From assembly GCA_934140155.1 (NCBI GenBank), contig CAKPBC010000003.1:148593-212592 (forward strand): a DNA stretch of 64,000 nt. The letters run 5' to 3'. This DNA is from an uncultured Bacilli bacterium (lineage in GTDB: Bacteria; Bacillota_I; Bacilli_A; RFN20; CAG-826). The translations under genes were made by a program, and so were the position numbers. Under the pieces are notes generated by a model. That model searched no databases. It was not told where the DNA came from and worked only from the letters and a program-made list of their open reading frames with translations. Positions 61,751-64,000 of the stretch are shown here, piece by piece; the first letter of the stretch is position 1; each line of letters begins with the position of its first letter.

Positions 61751-61784
61751 AAAAAAAAACGCACTAGAGATTATCTAATGCGTT
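61751..61784 (-). terminator. Intrinsic terminator after oleate hydratase
   Basis: AACGCACTAGA (61758-61768) and TCTAATGCGTT (61774-61784) form an 11-base stem with one mismatch or wobble, followed by nine T on the minus strand. Confidence 0.87.
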
Positions 61785-61791
61785 AATGATT

Positions 61792-63585
61792 TTACTTTAA
61801 TAAACCGCTACTTTTAAGAAGAAGCTCAATGTCTGTTCCTTTAACTTTCTTTTTCACAAGTTTTAATAATTGTTTTTCTTTGAAAGTTAAGTGTACATCT
61901 TCAATTGATTTCTTGTCTAAGCCATAGTATGCTGCTTTTAATAATTCACGAACATCATAGGCACTTCCCCAAACTTCTGGGACAGCACGGTCAATATTAA
62001 GTAAAGTATATACTGCTTCCATACCGGTACGGATGGAATATTCCGTTGTGAATATTGTATCACGTGGAGTTTCCGCAAATTGACCAAGGAAAGCAAAGTT
62101 TACTGAACCATGAGGTACTACTAATGGACGATCAGACCATTTTCTTGGTTGGAAGAAAGCATTAATGTAAGGCATGAAGCAAGTTGTAGTGTTACATCTA
62201 TTTTTAGCGTATTCTTCAATTTTATCTTTGGATACACCTATATGATATAACCATTCTTCTGCTACTTCGTAACCTTTACAATCTCTCATTGCTTTCTTAA
62301 CATAGTTACCTTCTTTATTAGTATTTAAAGAATATAACCATACTAATACCATATTCTTATCTTGTGATTTGAATTGAGGTTGGCGGTTAATAGTCCAAGA
62401 TAAATACCAGTTCTCAGTTGAGTCTTTAACTGTAACAATGCCACCTGTAGTTACTTTTCCTTCACGAGGGTCACGTTTACAAATATTCATGATATGTTTA
62501 ATAATATCTTCATCACTTGTTGCAATAGTGGCACTCATCCAGTTTGTGGCATTTGTATCATTACAGAACGCTAATGGATTACCATATTCACCATGTGTTG
62601 CTTGTTTTGCAATATTACGCCATAAATCCCAAGATTCACCAACACCATCCTTAACGTTACTTAAATCTGGTGCATGATTTTGATCACCATAGCAAGATGT
62701 ATCAGTACAGCAACCATTAGTGATAAACACTAAGTCATCTTCAACTAAATCAATTGTTTGTTCTTTGTTATCTTTGATATAAACAATTTGTTTTGCAACT
62801 TTCTTATCACTAACTGTATCAATAATTACATTTTTAACATCGACACCATATTCGATTTTAACACCATGACTTGTTAAATATTTGACAAGAGGCAAAATCA
62901 TTGATTCAAATTGATTGTATTTAGTAAATCTTAAAGCTGAGAAATCTGGTAAACCATCAATATGGTGAACATAACGGCATAAATAACGTTTCATTTCTAG
63001 AGCTGAACACCATTTTTGGAATGCAAACATTGTTTGCCAATATAGCCAGAAGTTAGTTTCAAAGAATGATTCTGGTAATACTTCAGAAATTTTCTTATCT
63101 TCAAGATCTTTTTCTGGGGTAATAAATAATTTTGTTAATGCTAAGGCTGAATCCTTATCTAATTTAAACATTTTATCAGTATGGGCATCTTGTCCGCAAT
63201 TGATAGATGCACGGCATAATGAATAGTTTGGATCGTGTTTATTTAACCAATAATACTCGTCTAATACTGAGATATTAGGTGTTTCAATAGATGGAACATC
63301 TCTAAACATATCCCACATACATTCAAAGTGGTTATCCATTTCACGACCACCACGCATATAGAATCCTTTAGTGATATCCTTTCTTCCATCACAAGATCCT
63401 CCTGCTAATTCTAATTTTTCTAATAGGTGAATGTGTTCACCTTTCATTTGTCCATCTCTAACCAAATAGAAGGCGGCAGATAAACCTGCTAAGCCTGTAC
63501 CAATAATATAGGCTGATTTTTTGTCTACTCCTTCTGGTTTTTCTGGGTGAGCAAATGCTTCATAAGTTCCTGCTGAATAATACAT
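61792..63585 (-). CDS. ohyA: Oleate hydratase
   Basis: This 597-residue FAD protein adds water to the cis-9 bond of unsaturated fatty acids to give 10-hydroxy acids, a detoxifying reaction of gut bacteria. The nucleotide fold is YIIGTGLAGLSAAFYLVRDG, and the catalytic region is GGSCDGRKDITKGFYMRGGR followed by EMDNHFECMWDMF, with the conserved Glu. The C-terminal part has FLGQFAETPRDTIFTTEYS. Length is normal. A strong TAAGGAGG precedes the ATG. Confidence 0.95.
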   Translation of the reverse strand: MYYSAGTYEAFAHPEKPEGVDKKSAYIIGTGLAGLSAAFYLVRDGQMKGEHIHLLEKLELAGGSCDGRKDITKGFYMRGGREMDNHFECMWDMFRDVPSIETPNISVLDEYYWLNKHDPNYSLCRASINCGQDAHTDKMFKLDKDSALALTKLFITPEKDLEDKKISEVLPESFFETNFWLYWQTMFAFQKWCSALEMKRYLCRYVHHIDGLPDFSALRFTKYNQFESMILPLVKYLTSHGVKIEYGVDVKNVIIDTVSDKKVAKQIVYIKDNKEQTIDLVEDDLVFITNGCCTDTSCYGDQNHAPDLSNVKDGVGESWDLWRNIAKQATHGEYGNPLAFCNDTNATNWMSATIATSDEDIIKHIMNICKRDPREGKVTTGGIVTVKDSTENWYLSWTINRQPQFKSQDKNMVLVWLYSLNTNKEGNYVKKAMRDCKGYEVAEEWLYHIGVSKDKIEEYAKNRCNTTTCFMPYINAFFQPRKWSDRPLVVPHGSVNFAFLGQFAETPRDTIFTTEYSIRTGMEAVYTLLNIDRAVPEVWGSAYDVRELLKAAYYGLDKKSIEDVHLTFKEKQLLKLVKKKVKGTDIELLLKSSGLLK

Positions 63586-64000
63586 AATTTTTTCCTCCTT
63601 ATTCGCTTACAACAATATATTAAGCAAAATAAAGAATAAAAAAATATGCAAAAATACTAGGTTGTCTAATATTTTTACATATAATTTTTTTTAATGTTTT
63701 TTTAATATATTTTCTTAAATCTATCCATATTTTTAGACTTTTTTGGCAATTTGTCTAAAATTACATCATCACACAATTTAAATCACTAATTATAATCTTG
63801 ACTTTTTTGTTACCTTGAATTACTTTCTTCACCTTCCGCACGTCATTTCCACACTAACATCAAAAGCATCTTTTCTCATCTCTATTCCAACACATTTTTA
63901 TTTTAGCATTTACAGGTATTGATAAGTAAGCGTCAAAGATCGACCATAACGAATCTTATTTTGATAAAGGGAATCGATTTTTAAAATTCCAAGGCAAAAG
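63586..64000. other. Gene-free stretch upstream of oleate hydratase
   Basis: No gene can be supported in these 415 bases on either strand; short frames break quickly. The part next to ohyA must hold its promoter, but no convincing -35/-10 pair was found. Confidence 0.5.
63731..63760. promoter_or_regulatory. Inverted repeat upstream of ohyA, candidate TetR operator
   Basis: TTTTAGAC (63731-63738) and GTCTAAAA (63753-63760) form a perfect eight-base inverted repeat with 14 bases between. A third GTCTAA lies nearer the gene at 63664-63669. A TetR gene lies downstream of ohyA. Confidence 0.4.

Noticed and set aside
63800..64000. Possible gene remnant at the right end, with short frames such as MRKDAFDVSVEMTCGR on the minus strand
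   Set aside because: Frames are under 35 codons, broken by stops in all phases, and match no family I know; no ribosome site supports them.
1..64000. tRNA, rRNA, tmRNA, integrases, transposases and attachment sites
   Set aside because: None could be recognised; the accessory units show no mobile-element genes or target-site duplications.

Overview
The window is about 64 kb of AT-rich DNA from a low-GC Gram-positive bacterium using the standard code (TGA acts as stop, Trp is TGG). Intrinsic terminators, purine-rich Shine-Dalgarno sites, T-box leaders, an L21 leader, a Prp-cleaved L27 and many Ser/Thr/Asn-rich lipoproteins point to the Bacilli, probably an uncultured gut lineage near Erysipelotrichales/RF39/RFN20. 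That placement is inference; no rRNA is present.

The backbone follows gene neighbourhoods known from Bacillus subtilis, but compacted. 1-5.6 kb: recN(partial)-dxs-xseB-xseA-nusB-Asp23 protein. 7-21 kb: tkt-aspS-hisS behind a T-box, then rel-apt, recJ and secDF. 21-31 kb: spoVB-like, yrbG-like, yrzE-like, ruvB-ruvA, obg-rpmA-prp-rplU, spoIVFB-spoIVFA, minD-minC, radC. 31-41 kb: valS behind a T-box, then YsxE-like and SpoVID-like proteins. 51-56 kb: engB-lon-tig and a YsoA-position protein. Genes usually found between these (mreBCD, folC, comC, clpX, hem genes, ispA, argR) are absent. The retained SpoIVFA/B, SpoVB, SpoVID and YsxE homologues suggest descent from, or membership of, a spore-forming line.

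Accessory material sits in the joints. (a) A double-glycine-leader peptide lies between valS and radC; its ribosome-binding site is inside the valS terminator hairpin. (b) A four-gene operon between valS and ysxE encodes a two-part FtsX-type ABC transporter and an unknown soluble protein, next to a 24-residue hydrophobic peptide resembling type I toxins. (c) A carbohydrate locus (42.7-51.2 kb) encodes a four-CBM lipoprotein, a CBM membrane protein, a domain-swapped membrane GH3 and a phosphodiesterase-like lipoprotein. It is driven by a promoter whose -35/-10 spacer contains a run of ten G, which is the hallmark of a phase-variable switch. (d) An orphan CopZ-like gene and two small proteins lie near 41-42 kb. 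(e) The right end (56-64 kb) has an esterase, a repeat lipoprotein whose last repeat lies beyond an in-frame stop, a C69 peptidase, a TetR regulator and oleate hydratase.

HisRS carries a 53-residue His/Cys/acidic C-terminal tail that is not part of the enzyme family. No tRNA, rRNA, CRISPR array or complete insertion sequence was recognised.
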